Of a stretch of DNA of 64,000 nucleotides, positions 36,698 to 44,977 are shown piece after piece. The notes under the pieces were generated by a model that saw only the letters and a program-made list of their open reading frames with translations, was not told the origin of the DNA and ran no database searches. The DNA is taken from positions 434,001-498,000 of the forward strand of contig NZ_CP053827.1 in assembly GCF_013372145.1 (NCBI RefSeq), given 5' to 3'. Both the position numbers and the translations under genes were made by a program. The DNA comes from Campylobacter hyointestinalis subsp. hyointestinalis. Lineage in GTDB: Bacteria; Campylobacterota; Campylobacteria; Campylobacterales; Campylobacteraceae. The first letter of the stretch is position 1. Each line of letters opens with the position of its first letter.

Positions 36698-37820
36698 GCT
36701 TGTCTATGAGCTTTTCTTTAAAAGCTGGGATTTTGTATGTAAAAGTGCTACCTTTACCAAGCACTGAGCTTACGCTATAAATGATATTATATTTATTGCA
36801 TATATTAGCGACGATGTTAAGTCCTAGTCCAAATCCGCCTGCAGATAGATCTTCTCTAGCATATCTTTGCCAGATCGCTTTTGTATCTTTTATCCCTTTA
36901 CCATAATCCTTTACGCTAAAAACTACAAAACCGTCTTCTTTTGTCAAATATATCTCTATATCATTACCACTTTTTGAGTATTTTATAGCGTTTGATATGT
37001 TGTTATCACTTAGTCTAGTAAGCTCTATTTCGCTCATAAATATCTCTAAATTTGGCTCTATTTTGGATATTATTTTTATATCTTTTGAGTTTGCTATAGT
37101 TGTTAAAAACCTTACTCTTTGCTCTAAAAAATATGAAAAATTTATCGGCTTTTTCGGGAAATTTTCATAAGAATGTTTTATGAAGAACTCGACATCTTCG
37201 TAAGTCATTTTCATCTGTTTTAAAGCTGATTTGATGCGATGAGTGTTTTTATTGCGAATTTCAAGCATATCTAAATTTAAGGTTGCTACGCCAAGTGGAG
37301 TTTTTAACTCGTGCATAGCGTCGTTGAAAAACGAATTCATCATCTTTTTTTGTCTTTGATGAATTTTAAGCGTGCTTTGATATATGAAATAAATCGATAT
37401 AAAAACAAGTATTATAGTGCCTATAAAAATAAGTGTACTGATAAGCCCTATCTTGTACCAATTTTGCTGTTTAGCTACTACTAAAAAGTACGTTTTTTGA
37501 TCTTGCAATATAGCTGTTTTATAGTATATAAAGCCATTTTGTACTAAAACTTGAAAGTTTAAGTTCGGTGGATTTTTGCTGAGTTTTGACGTGATGATGC
37601 TCTCGTTGCTATCATAAAGTGCAAATTCATATATCAAGCTATTTTGATTGTCTAAATTTGACAAATTTTTGCTTAAAATCGCGCTCTTTTTTGCAAGCAT
37701 CGCTATGTCTTTGTTTTGTTCACTTTTTATGTTTAATTTGATAGTCCAAAAACCTTGCGCTATAAAAAGAAGCATCAAGATCACAGTGGCTAGAAACGGT
37801 ATTTTTACTTGATCAAACAT
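36672..37820 (-). CDS. Sensor histidine kinase
   Basis: A 382-residue kinase. TM1 is near residues 8-28, a short periplasmic region (about 30-130) and TM2 near 132-152. The H box is DAMHELKTPLGVATLNLDML, the N box NNISNAIKYSKSG, G1 DYGKGI and G2 GGFGLGLNIV. There is no HAMP or PAS. The 5' end overlaps the response regulator gene by 8 bases, so they form a pair. The pair lies downstream of psrABC on the same strand, suggesting it regulates, or is induced with, sulfur-compound respiration; the signal is not known. Confidence 0.93.
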   Translation of the reverse strand: MFDQVKIPFLATVILMLLFIAQGFWTIKLNIKSEQNKDIAMLAKKSAILSKNLSNLDNQNSLIYEFALYDSNESIITSKLSKNPPNLNFQVLVQNGFIYYKTAILQDQKTYFLVVAKQQNWYKIGLISTLIFIGTIILVFISIYFIYQSTLKIHQRQKKMMNSFFNDAMHELKTPLGVATLNLDMLEIRNKNTHRIKSALKQMKMTYEDVEFFIKHSYENFPKKPINFSYFLEQRVRFLTTIANSKDIKIISKIEPNLEIFMSEIELTRLSDNNISNAIKYSKSGNDIEIYLTKEDGFVVFSVKDYGKGIKDTKAIWQRYAREDLSAGGFGLGLNIVANICNKYNIIYSVSSVLGKGSTFTYKIPAFKEKLIDKLNTQSNLA

Positions 37821-38472
37821 TTATTTTATAACCAAGCCCTCTATGTGATACTATAAAATCATCGCTTGTTTTATAGCGAATATTTCGTATATGTACTCTT
37901 ATACCTGCGTCATCTATATCTTTATCGTCCCAAATTTCGTATTTTATCTCGTCAATAGTGGAAAATGATCCTACTTTGCTAAGCAAAAAATCTATCAAAT
38001 TTATCTCTTTTTGGCTTAAATTTATAACCGTATCGTCTTTTTTTAGCTGTTTTAATGCCGTATCGTAGTCAAATTTAGTCGCTACTTTGATGATATTTTT
38101 ATCGTTTTTTGCGTAATATTTTCTCATAAGCTCATTTACGCGAAATTTAAGCTCTGCTAGATTAAACGGTTTTTTTAGATACTCGTTACAGCCGAGTTCG
38201 TAACCAGTAGTGATATCTTCTATATTTGTCAAAGACGTCATTATCATTATGGGGGTTTGTAAATTTAGACTTTTTGCATATTTTATAACATCAAATCCGG
38301 AAATTTCTGGAACTTTGATGTCCAATATCAGCAAATGATATCTGTTTGCGGATATTTTATCGCATGCTTCTACGCCGTCATTTGCTGCGTCTACCACGTA
38401 TCCTAAGCTTTGTAGATACTCTTTTATGCTTATTTGGTACTCAAAATCATCTTCTAAAAGTAAAATCTTCAA
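37813..38472 (-). CDS. OmpR/PhoB-family response regulator
   Basis: About 219 residues. The receiver has the acidic pair in KILLLEDDFEYQI, phospho-acceptor Asp in LLILDIKVPEISGFD, and LKKPF with the conserved Lys. The C-terminal winged-helix DNA-binding domain ends in VHIRNIRYKTSDDFIVSHRGLGYKI. I chose the TTG at 38472 because GGAG lies six bases upstream; a longer TTG start at 38484 is possible but would include that ribosome binding site. An inverted repeat lies directly before it. Confidence 0.93.
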   Translation of the reverse strand: MKILLLEDDFEYQISIKEYLQSLGYVVDAANDGVEACDKISANRYHLLILDIKVPEISGFDVIKYAKSLNLQTPIMIMTSLTNIEDITTGYELGCNEYLKKPFNLAELKFRVNELMRKYYAKNDKNIIKVATKFDYDTALKQLKKDDTVINLSQKEINLIDFLLSKVGSFSTIDEIKYEIWDDKDIDDAGIRVHIRNIRYKTSDDFIVSHRGLGYKINV

Positions 38473-38482
38473 AGTCGTCTCC

Positions 38483-38514
38483 AATTTGGCGAATTAAAAT
38501 ATATTCGCCAAATT
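38483..38514 (-). promoter_or_regulatory. 12-bp perfect inverted repeat abutting response-regulator ribosome binding site
   Basis: Arms AATTTGGCGAAT and ATTCGCCAAATT around an 8-base centre, between psrC and the response regulator. On the minus strand the second arm is followed at once by GGAG, the response regulator's ribosome binding site, and there is no T run. It is therefore not an ordinary terminator for psrC. It could be an operator, a stem that limits read-through or translation, or an mRNA processing point. Confidence 0.75.
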
Positions 38515-38534
38515 TTACTGAAAAATACTAAATC

Positions 38535-39494
38535 TCACATAAGTGCTTGTCCAGCATACACTATATAATACCTTAGCACCACGACTCCTATCAAAACTAC
38601 TACTGAGTTTATGATGATATAAAGCGGCTTATAAGCATGGTTTTTAAGAGCAGTTGCGGCTATGATGACTGGGATAAAAAGCCCGATACTTACGACTCCT
38701 ATCCAAAATATCTTACCGTATAGAGCGTCACTGAGTGCCATATTTGCAAACTCTGCTGATCCACCTAGATATAATCCTAAAAATAGTATTATAAGAAGTG
38801 GTATTTCAAATAAAATAGCTCTTAGATCAAGCACTAGAAGATATTTTATACTATCTTTATTTAATGAGCCTTTGAAAAACATCATTCCGATAAGTATATT
38901 TGCTGCGATTCCACTAGAAAAACCAGATACTAAAAAGAGTATCGGCAAAATAGGAGTGTTCCATAGCGGAATTTTTTCTATAGCGCCAAGCAAAAATCCA
39001 GTATACATAGCAACGCATATAGCTAAGAAAAAAAGCATATACTCGATATTTTTTGATATTTTTGCAAAAGAACGGATAAATTTAGTAAGAGGTCTTAGAA
39101 AAGCTAAAAACTTCCATTCGTTTATCTCTTTTTCAAATATCATCATTGTAAATAAAAACGCAAACGGAGTATAAAGTAAAAGACAGATAACACCTATACT
39201 CATCACTGATTTTATATTGTAAGCTATCAAAAGCCAGTAAAAGCTTAGCGGTTTGCCAAGATCGATTATCAAAAGTCCGAGTCCAAGGCATATCGTGATA
39301 GGTCCTATTAAGGCTCCTGCTTTTACCATTGCGTCCCAGATAGAGTTTGTATTGTCTTCGTGTTTATTCCATTTGACAAGCAAGGAAACTATGATGCTTC
39401 CAGCGCTTAGTCCAGCTAAAAAAAGATAAACCGCGATCGGCCACGGCCAGTAGATCGTCTCGTATTGCGCGATGCTTCCCCACATATTATTCAT
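38535..39494 (-). CDS. psrC: Polysulfide/thiosulfate reductase membrane subunit PsrC (NrfD family)
   Basis: A 319-residue quinol-oxidising anchor with about eight TMs. The N-terminal IYWPWPIAVYLFLAGLSAGSI and the repeated GLGLLIIDLGKPLSFYWLL are typical of NrfD/PsrC. It takes electrons from menaquinol and passes them to PsrB. The start overlaps psrB by 8 bases. With psrA and psrB it forms the classic three-subunit complex as in Wolinella succinogenes; whether it reduces polysulfide, thiosulfate or tetrathionate is not settled by sequence. Confidence 0.9.
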   Translation of the reverse strand: MNNMWGSIAQYETIYWPWPIAVYLFLAGLSAGSIIVSLLVKWNKHEDNTNSIWDAMVKAGALIGPITICLGLGLLIIDLGKPLSFYWLLIAYNIKSVMSIGVICLLLYTPFAFLFTMMIFEKEINEWKFLAFLRPLTKFIRSFAKISKNIEYMLFFLAICVAMYTGFLLGAIEKIPLWNTPILPILFLVSGFSSGIAANILIGMMFFKGSLNKDSIKYLLVLDLRAILFEIPLLIILFLGLYLGGSAEFANMALSDALYGKIFWIGVVSIGLFIPVIIAATALKNHAYKPLYIIINSVVVLIGVVVLRYYIVYAGQALM

Positions 39495-40053
39495 AGCGTC
39501 CTCCTTTTGTGTTTTTTATAAATCCAAGGCTAGGTTTTGTATTTAAATGAGCTTTTGGATACTGGATATTTTTTCTAGCTATGAGTTTGCTAACTTCACT
39601 TTCTTCGTCTCTTGCATCTCCAAATACAAGTGCGTCTGTTGGACAGACGGTTACACAGGCTGGCTTTTTGCCCTCCATTAGTCTGTTTTCATAGCAAAAC
39701 GTACATTTGCCTATGGCTTTTGTGATAGGATCTACAAATCTGGCGTCATAAGGACAGGCTAAAATGCAGTATTTACAGCTAACACAAAGTCGCTCATCTA
39801 TGAGTGTTATGCCATTTTCTGTTTTAAAACTAGCTCCTGTAGGACATACACTCACGCACGGGCTATCTTCGCACATCACACAGCTTTGTCTTACAAAGTC
39901 TGTTTTGAGTTTTGGAAAAACGCCGCTCATATTTGCTCTAACTTGAAGTCTAAAAACGCCGCTAGGGACGTTATTTTCATTTCTGCATGCAACTGAGCAA
40001 GCCTGGCAGCCTATACATAAATTTTCGTCATGAACCATTACGAATTTTTTCAT
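39487..40053 (-). CDS. psrB: Four-cluster ferredoxin subunit PsrB
   Basis: A 188-residue electron-transfer subunit with four Cys groups for [4Fe-4S] clusters: CIGCQACSVAC, CVMCEDSPCVSVCP, CVSCKYCILACP and CTFCYENRLMEGKKPACVTVCP. It relays electrons from PsrC to PsrA. No signal peptide is visible, as is usual when the subunit rides with the Tat-exported PsrA. It lies 9 bases after psrA and overlaps psrC. Confidence 0.95.
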   Translation of the reverse strand: MKKFVMVHDENLCIGCQACSVACRNENNVPSGVFRLQVRANMSGVFPKLKTDFVRQSCVMCEDSPCVSVCPTGASFKTENGITLIDERLCVSCKYCILACPYDARFVDPITKAIGKCTFCYENRLMEGKKPACVTVCPTDALVFGDARDEESEVSKLIARKNIQYPKAHLNTKPSLGFIKNTKGGRYE

Positions 40054-40062
40054 TTTTTACTC

Positions 40063-42339
40063 CTAAGCTTTGATTATATCTACGCCGACGTTTGTGACCA
40101 TGGTCCCGCATATAACGCCATCATCTGGATTTAAGATAACGCTTTGGTTAGTTCCTACGCCGTTTATATTATCTAAATCTGGCGTTGCGTGACCAAATCC
40201 GTGATAGATAAACAGTGTGTCTTCTCTAATGCCCTCAGTCACCATCAAAATTGCTTTTACTTCCGCAAATTTGTTTTTCAAAATGACGTTATCACCGTTT
40301 TTTAAGCCTTTTCTCCCTGCTGTTTTTGGATTTATCCATACAGGAGAATAACTCATCAGATCATTTAGTATAGGCAGACTTTGAGTATGTCCGTTTGTAT
40401 GGATAGGTGTTTTTCCGCTCATCAAACATAGCTCGTGCCCGCCATATACGTCCATATTATTTGCATTTAAGCAACCTTCTCCTGGAAATTTAGCTTCGAT
40501 ATTGGGTAAAAATAGTTCTATCTTGCTGCTTGGAGTTTTAAATTTGACTTGTGAGCTCATAAGCCCATCTTCATCAACAAATTTAGCGGCGTTAGGATAA
40601 GCTTCTACAAATTTTTTGACGAATTTAGCTTCTCTATAATAAACTTGAGGAACTTTCCAGCTAACGTATCCGTTTTTTATGAGATCTGCTACTAATTTGT
40701 CGTTTCCTTTTGCTTGAGCCATTCTGTATTCGCTTATGTTGTTCCAAGTATAGTCTTTGTCTATTTTCATAATGCGAGCCAACTCTCTAAATATCTCGTA
40801 GCCGCTTTTTGTACCTGCTATCGGCTCTACTGCTTTATTTCTCATATAATATCCAGGAGCTGTGCCGGATTTATTTTGTATACTCTCATCTCTTTCTAGA
40901 TATGTAGCTTCAGGCAAAACGACGTCTGCTAAATTTGAAAAATCGTTTAGATATATATCTATAGAAACGACAAAATCTAGCTCATTTATAGCTTTTATCG
41001 TTTCGTTTGTACCAGCTACGTTTATGAGATGATTAAATCTCGTATTTACCCAACCTTTTACCGGATATGGTTTTTGAGATAAGATCGCAGGAGTTATGTC
41101 CATCAAAACACCGTGTTTTCGTGAGATAAACTCGTGCTTATGACCTTCCTCGCCACAACCATCTATCCTTTGTCCTTTTGGTATTTTAAATCCAGCATCT
41201 GGATTTGCTAATGTAGGAAATAGCTCTTCTTCGCAGAGTTTATTAAATGTTTTTGCATCTTTTGAGAAGTAAATTCCGCCGCGTTTTTCGAAATTTCCCA
41301 TTAGTGCGTTTGCTATAGCAATGGCTCTTGTTCTTTGGTATTCGGCTCTTGTAGTCGTGGTTTTGTGTCCCCAGTCGATTATGACTTGTGGTGCTTTTTG
41401 CCAAATTTCATCGGCTATTCTTTCGACGTCTTTCGCTTTTATACCAGTTATATTTTCTTGCCATTTAGGAGAAGTTTGCTTGACTGATTTTGCTACTTCT
41501 TCAAAGCCTATCGTGTATTTATCTATAAAATCTTTGTCGTATTTAGAGTCTCTTATCCATACGTGGATGAGCGCCATTAAGAATGCTAGATCGGTTCCTG
41601 GTTTTACTGGTAACCATTCGTCCGCTTTAGAAGCCATCACGCTAAATCTAGGCTCCAAAACTAGTAGTTTAGTATCTTCTCTATTTGCAAATTTTGCGAC
41701 TTTTTTCGTGTCTGAGATCACTAAACCCTCAAAAAGATTATGCCCGAAATTTACTATGTATTTTGAATTTGCAAAGTCTCTACTAAGTCCGCTTCCATAA
41801 GTATGGCTTAAGACCATATTGTATGTTATCGGACAGCAAGACCAGTGAGAAAATATATTTGGACTGCCATAAGCACAGGCGAAATTCATCATTTGAGTAT
41901 GACTTTCTCCTGATTTAGAAGTAAATACTACGCTTTGGGGACCGTATTTATCTTTTATCTCGCCAAGCTTTTTAGCACATAAGTTCAAAGCTTCGTCCCA
42001 TGACGCTTCTCTCCATCTGTTTTCACCTCTTTTACCGACTCTAATGAGAGGTTTTACTATACGTTTTGGGTCATAAAGTTGATTTACTCCAGCTCCGCCA
42101 CGCGCACAAACAGATGTCTTGTTGGCGCCAAATTTTGGATTGCCTTGAATGAATCTGCATTTATCATTTACTACTTCTGCTTCAATAGGACAGCGAGTAG
42201 AGCACATCTCGCATACGCTTGGAACAAATTTAGAGTTTGATTTTGAAAATGTCAAATTCGCACCTAAATTCGCCTCAAACGCTGCTAACGTTCCAACGGC
42301 GGCACTCGTTTTTAAAAATGATCTTCTAGAAATTGCCAT
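40063..42339 (-). CDS. psrA: Molybdopterin polysulfide/thiosulfate reductase catalytic subunit PsrA/PhsA
   Basis: A 758-residue DMSO-reductase-family enzyme, periplasmic. The Tat signal is SRRSFLKTSAAVGTLAAF. The [4Fe-4S] motif is CEMCSTRCPIEA with the fourth Cys in KTSVCARGGAG. The Mo ligand is probably a Cys in SHWSCCPITYN; no selenocysteine codon occurs there. Length and layout fit PsrA/PhsA/TtrA-like sulfur reductases, and the psrABC order supports this. The promoter would lie in 42340-42664, shared with the divergent fdhT-like gene. Menaquinol made via MqnE and the UbiD-like enzyme would feed it. Confidence 0.9.
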   Translation of the reverse strand: MAISRRSFLKTSAAVGTLAAFEANLGANLTFSKSNSKFVPSVCEMCSTRCPIEAEVVNDKCRFIQGNPKFGANKTSVCARGGAGVNQLYDPKRIVKPLIRVGKRGENRWREASWDEALNLCAKKLGEIKDKYGPQSVVFTSKSGESHTQMMNFACAYGSPNIFSHWSCCPITYNMVLSHTYGSGLSRDFANSKYIVNFGHNLFEGLVISDTKKVAKFANREDTKLLVLEPRFSVMASKADEWLPVKPGTDLAFLMALIHVWIRDSKYDKDFIDKYTIGFEEVAKSVKQTSPKWQENITGIKAKDVERIADEIWQKAPQVIIDWGHKTTTTRAEYQRTRAIAIANALMGNFEKRGGIYFSKDAKTFNKLCEEELFPTLANPDAGFKIPKGQRIDGCGEEGHKHEFISRKHGVLMDITPAILSQKPYPVKGWVNTRFNHLINVAGTNETIKAINELDFVVSIDIYLNDFSNLADVVLPEATYLERDESIQNKSGTAPGYYMRNKAVEPIAGTKSGYEIFRELARIMKIDKDYTWNNISEYRMAQAKGNDKLVADLIKNGYVSWKVPQVYYREAKFVKKFVEAYPNAAKFVDEDGLMSSQVKFKTPSSKIELFLPNIEAKFPGEGCLNANNMDVYGGHELCLMSGKTPIHTNGHTQSLPILNDLMSYSPVWINPKTAGRKGLKNGDNVILKNKFAEVKAILMVTEGIREDTLFIYHGFGHATPDLDNINGVGTNQSVILNPDDGVICGTMVTNVGVDIIKA

Positions 42340-42664
42340 CGCCTCTCCTTTACTTAAAATATTATGTAATTGTAGAATTCGTGCGTAAAATTAACGTAAA
42401 ACTATGATAAATTTGATATTTTGTTCATCATAGCTTTCATCTATGATGACACTTTAATCATAATAATAAGCAGATATGCGGATAAAATAAACTCGATAGT
42501 GAGATAAAAATATAGAAATTTAGTCCAAACTAAGGCTAAATTTACATCCTTTGCTTTTATATCAAATTTAATTATTTTCTTTAAATAATATTAAATGTAT
42601 TTTTTATTACAATTACAGCCTTAAAGTTGCCGGTTCGGCAAATAACAAATTTAAAGGTTAATCA
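42340..42664. promoter_or_regulatory. Divergent regulatory region between psrA and fdhT-like gene
   Basis: AT-rich, 325 bases, no gene. It holds a perfect 9-bp inverted repeat TCATCATAG / CTATGATGA with a 7-base spacer at 42425-42449, about 86 bases upstream of psrA, a candidate operator. In the fdhT leader there is a tight hairpin TTGCCG-GTT-CGGCAA at 42627-42641, 23 bases before the ATG. AAAGG near 42653 serves as ribosome binding site. Confidence 0.6.
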
Positions 42665-43882
42665 ATGATTTCTGCGTTAAATCAATTCAAACAAAAATAT
42701 CTTGTGTATTTTTGGGACACTGCAAAATCTATGATAGCGCTTGCCATCATAGCTTCTATTTACTTTGGTTTTTTTGGTACTGGTTGGCAAGTCACTGGTG
42801 AGATGACGCGCTGGGGCGGTGAGTTTTTAGAGCTTTTTGGTCTTGATACTAGCAAATATAGCTATTATAACATGACAAATCTCTCAGGCAGTCCGCTTAC
42901 TCGCTATGAAGGACTTGTGCTTATAGGTATGTTTATTGGCGCGCTGATTGCGGCTCTTTTTGCAAATAAGGTTAAATTTCGCCTACCAGCTAGCCGTATA
43001 CGCATCTTTCAAGCTATAGTTGGCGGTATTCTTTCAGGATTTGGTGCTAGACTTGCTTTTGGTTGTAATCTGCTTGATTTCTTTACCGGACTTCCATATT
43101 TTTCTTTGCATACTTGGGAATTTGCTGTGTTTATGGTGCTTGGTATTTGGTGTGCCACAAAGGTTGGTAAGCTAAGAGTTTTTATGCCAAAAGCCACACT
43201 TGAAAAATGCGGTATAAATGGCAAAGGCATCGAGCATGATAAAGGACGTGCAAAACGCCATTTTAGATATGGTGTGGTGATTTTGATTGCCACGCTTGTT
43301 TGGCTTGTTTATCTTTTTGTCGTTACAGAGCCATTTAAACTTGGCGTAAAATCAAGCTTCCTTCCACTTGGACTTTTGTTTGGGCTTATTTTTGGTTTTA
43401 TTATATCTCGTGGTCAAGTATGCTTTACATCATGCTTTCGCGATTTGTTTTTGTTTGGTCGTGATAATGCCGCAAAGGGAGCATTTTACGGAATGCTTAT
43501 TGCTACATTTATAGTTTTTGTGCTTATGTTAAATGGCTACTCAGCTTTTGTTAGGAGCTTTTCAGTTGCCGTTGCTTTGGGTGCGTTTTTATTTGGTTTT
43601 GGCATCGTGTTTGCAGGAGGATGCGAATGCGGATGGACTTATAGAGCAGCTGAGGGTCAGATGCATTTTATGATAGTTGGTGTGGCAAATTTCGCCGGAA
43701 CTGCTGTTTTAGCAGTTATTTACGATCATATTCCAGATTGGATTAAGGCTGGTCCAAAAATTCAGTTTTTAAATGAGTTTGGTTCTTTGCCAGGACTTAC
43801 ATTAAATGTTGGACTTTTATTGCTTTGTATTGCACTGATTTTTGCTTATAAAAAACGATTTTTTGCCAAAGGAGGTTACTAA
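42665..43882 (+). CDS. fdhT: YeeE/YedE-family transporter (FdhT-like)
   Basis: A 405-residue polytopic protein of the YeeE/YedE (TsuA-like) group, with about ten to twelve TMs. The family's Cys/Gly repeats are visible: GFGARLAFGCNLLDFFTGL, ISRGQVCFTSCFRDLF and FAGGCECGWTYRAAEGQ. Members import thiosulfate or are linked to selenium use. In C. jejuni the YedE-TusA pair, called FdhT/FdhU, is needed for formate dehydrogenase, a selenoenzyme. Arginine codons are mostly CGC/CGT (10 of 16), unlike nearby genes that use AGA/AGG, hinting at a different history. It overlaps fdhU by one base (TAATG). Confidence 0.85.
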   Translation: MISALNQFKQKYLVYFWDTAKSMIALAIIASIYFGFFGTGWQVTGEMTRWGGEFLELFGLDTSKYSYYNMTNLSGSPLTRYEGLVLIGMFIGALIAALFANKVKFRLPASRIRIFQAIVGGILSGFGARLAFGCNLLDFFTGLPYFSLHTWEFAVFMVLGIWCATKVGKLRVFMPKATLEKCGINGKGIEHDKGRAKRHFRYGVVILIATLVWLVYLFVVTEPFKLGVKSSFLPLGLLFGLIFGFIISRGQVCFTSCFRDLFLFGRDNAAKGAFYGMLIATFIVFVLMLNGYSAFVRSFSVAVALGAFLFGFGIVFAGGCECGWTYRAAEGQMHFMIVGVANFAGTAVLAVIYDHIPDWIKAGPKIQFLNEFGSLPGLTLNVGLLLLCIALIFAYKKRFFAKGGY

Positions 43883-44121
43883 TGAAAACTAATTATGAGA
43901 TAACTTATAGTCTTGATATCCAAGGCGAGGCTTGTCCTATGCCAGCAGTTGCTACTTTGGAGGCATTACCACAGCTAAAAAGAGGAGAGGTTTTAGAGGT
44001 ACTTTGCGACTGTCCACAGGCGATAAACTCTATCCCTGTTGATGCAAAAAACCGCGGTTTTGAAGTTTTATCTATAGAGCAAGATGGTCCGACTCTTAGA
44101 TTTATCATAAGAAAGCCATAA
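43882..44121 (+). CDS. fdhU: TusA/SirA-family sulfur carrier (FdhU-like)
   Basis: A 79-residue protein with the TusA signature LDIQGEACPMPAVATLEAL, whose Cys in CPxP carries persulfide sulfur or selenium, and VLCDCPQAINSIPVDAKNRG farther on. AGGAGG precedes the ATG, inside the end of the fdhT-like gene. The pair probably takes up and hands on a sulfur or selenium species for selenocysteine or formate dehydrogenase maturation; this is known for C. jejuni FdhTU genetics, inferred here. Confidence 0.9.
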   Translation: MKTNYEITYSLDIQGEACPMPAVATLEALPQLKRGEVLEVLCDCPQAINSIPVDAKNRGFEVLSIEQDGPTLRFIIRKP

Positions 44122-44133
44122 ATCAATATGAAT

Positions 44134-44163
44134 AAATTTGGGTTAGTTTTAGCCCAAATTTTT
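44134..44163 (+). terminator. Terminator after fdhTU
   Basis: Twelve-bp stem AAATTTGGGTTA / TAGCCCAAATTT (one G-T pair) with a 4-base loop, followed by T-rich sequence, just downstream of the TusA-like gene. Confidence 0.75.
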
Positions 44164-44212
44164 AAATTTATAAGTGTAGTTTTTTGCTATTTTGCATATT
44201 TGTAATGCAAAT

Positions 44213-44974
44213 TTAGTTTATTTCTCTCATTATATCAAGTCTTTTTAGATAAGGCTCTATCTCTTTTATGTCTAAATTCTTCGTTGAAGATATATATCTT
44301 ATAGAGTTTTTATCGCCAAATTTACTAATTCCACCTAGTCTGCGTATCATTTGATTTATCGTACCATTTACACCATCTATTATGCCGATTTTATCTGGTA
44401 AAATAGCTCTAAAACTATCTTTAAAATAGTTAAAATGAGTACATCCAAGCACTAGTAAATCTATGTTTGATAAATCAAATTTGGATATTTCATCTTTTAA
44501 ATATTTAAAAACCTCTTCGCTATCAAATTCCATATTTTGGGCAAATTTTACGAGTTTTGGCAAGGCTAAGAGATGTGTCTTGCTCTGCAAATTTACTTTA
44601 TGGATTAGGTCTGATAATTTATTTCCGTTTATGGTAGCTGGCGTAGCTACTACAAGTATGTCACCACCGGTGTTTGCTCCTAGTTTTATAGCAGGTTCCA
44701 TTCCTATTATAGGCACTGAAAAACTACTTCTAAGCTCAGTTATAGCAGCACTTGTGGCTGTATTACAAGCTATAGTTATCATATCTGCTTTTTGATCTAC
44801 TAAAAATTTCACGCATTTTTTTGTTAGGCAGATTATCTCATCTTTGCTTTTTGTGCCATAAGGCGCATTTTCGTTATCGGCAAAATATATAAACTCTACG
44901 CCGCTAAAGCGCTTCAAAGCTTCATTTAAAAGGCTAAGACCGCCAAAGCCTGAGTCAAAAATCGCTATTTTCAT
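44213..44974 (-). CDS. murI: Glutamate racemase MurI
   Basis: Makes D-glutamate for peptidoglycan without cofactor. It has 253 residues. Motifs are [13 protein letters not shown] with the first acid/Ser pair, the catalytic Cys in ACNTATSAA, and the second in [12 protein letters not shown]. It follows the UbiD-like gene by only 3 bases on the minus strand, so the two are coexpressed. No terminator is visible at its 3' end apart from the fdhU one. Confidence 0.95.
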   Translation of the reverse strand: MKIAIFDSGFGGLSLLNEALKRFSGVEFIYFADNENAPYGTKSKDEIICLTKKCVKFLVDQKADMITIACNTATSAAITELRSSFSVPIIGMEPAIKLGANTGGDILVVATPATINGNKLSDLIHKVNLQSKTHLLALPKLVKFAQNMEFDSEEVFKYLKDEISKFDLSNIDLLVLGCTHFNYFKDSFRAILPDKIGIIDGVNGTINQMIRRLGGISKFGDKNSIRYISSTKNLDIKEIEPYLKRLDIMREIN

Positions 44975-44977
44975 CGT

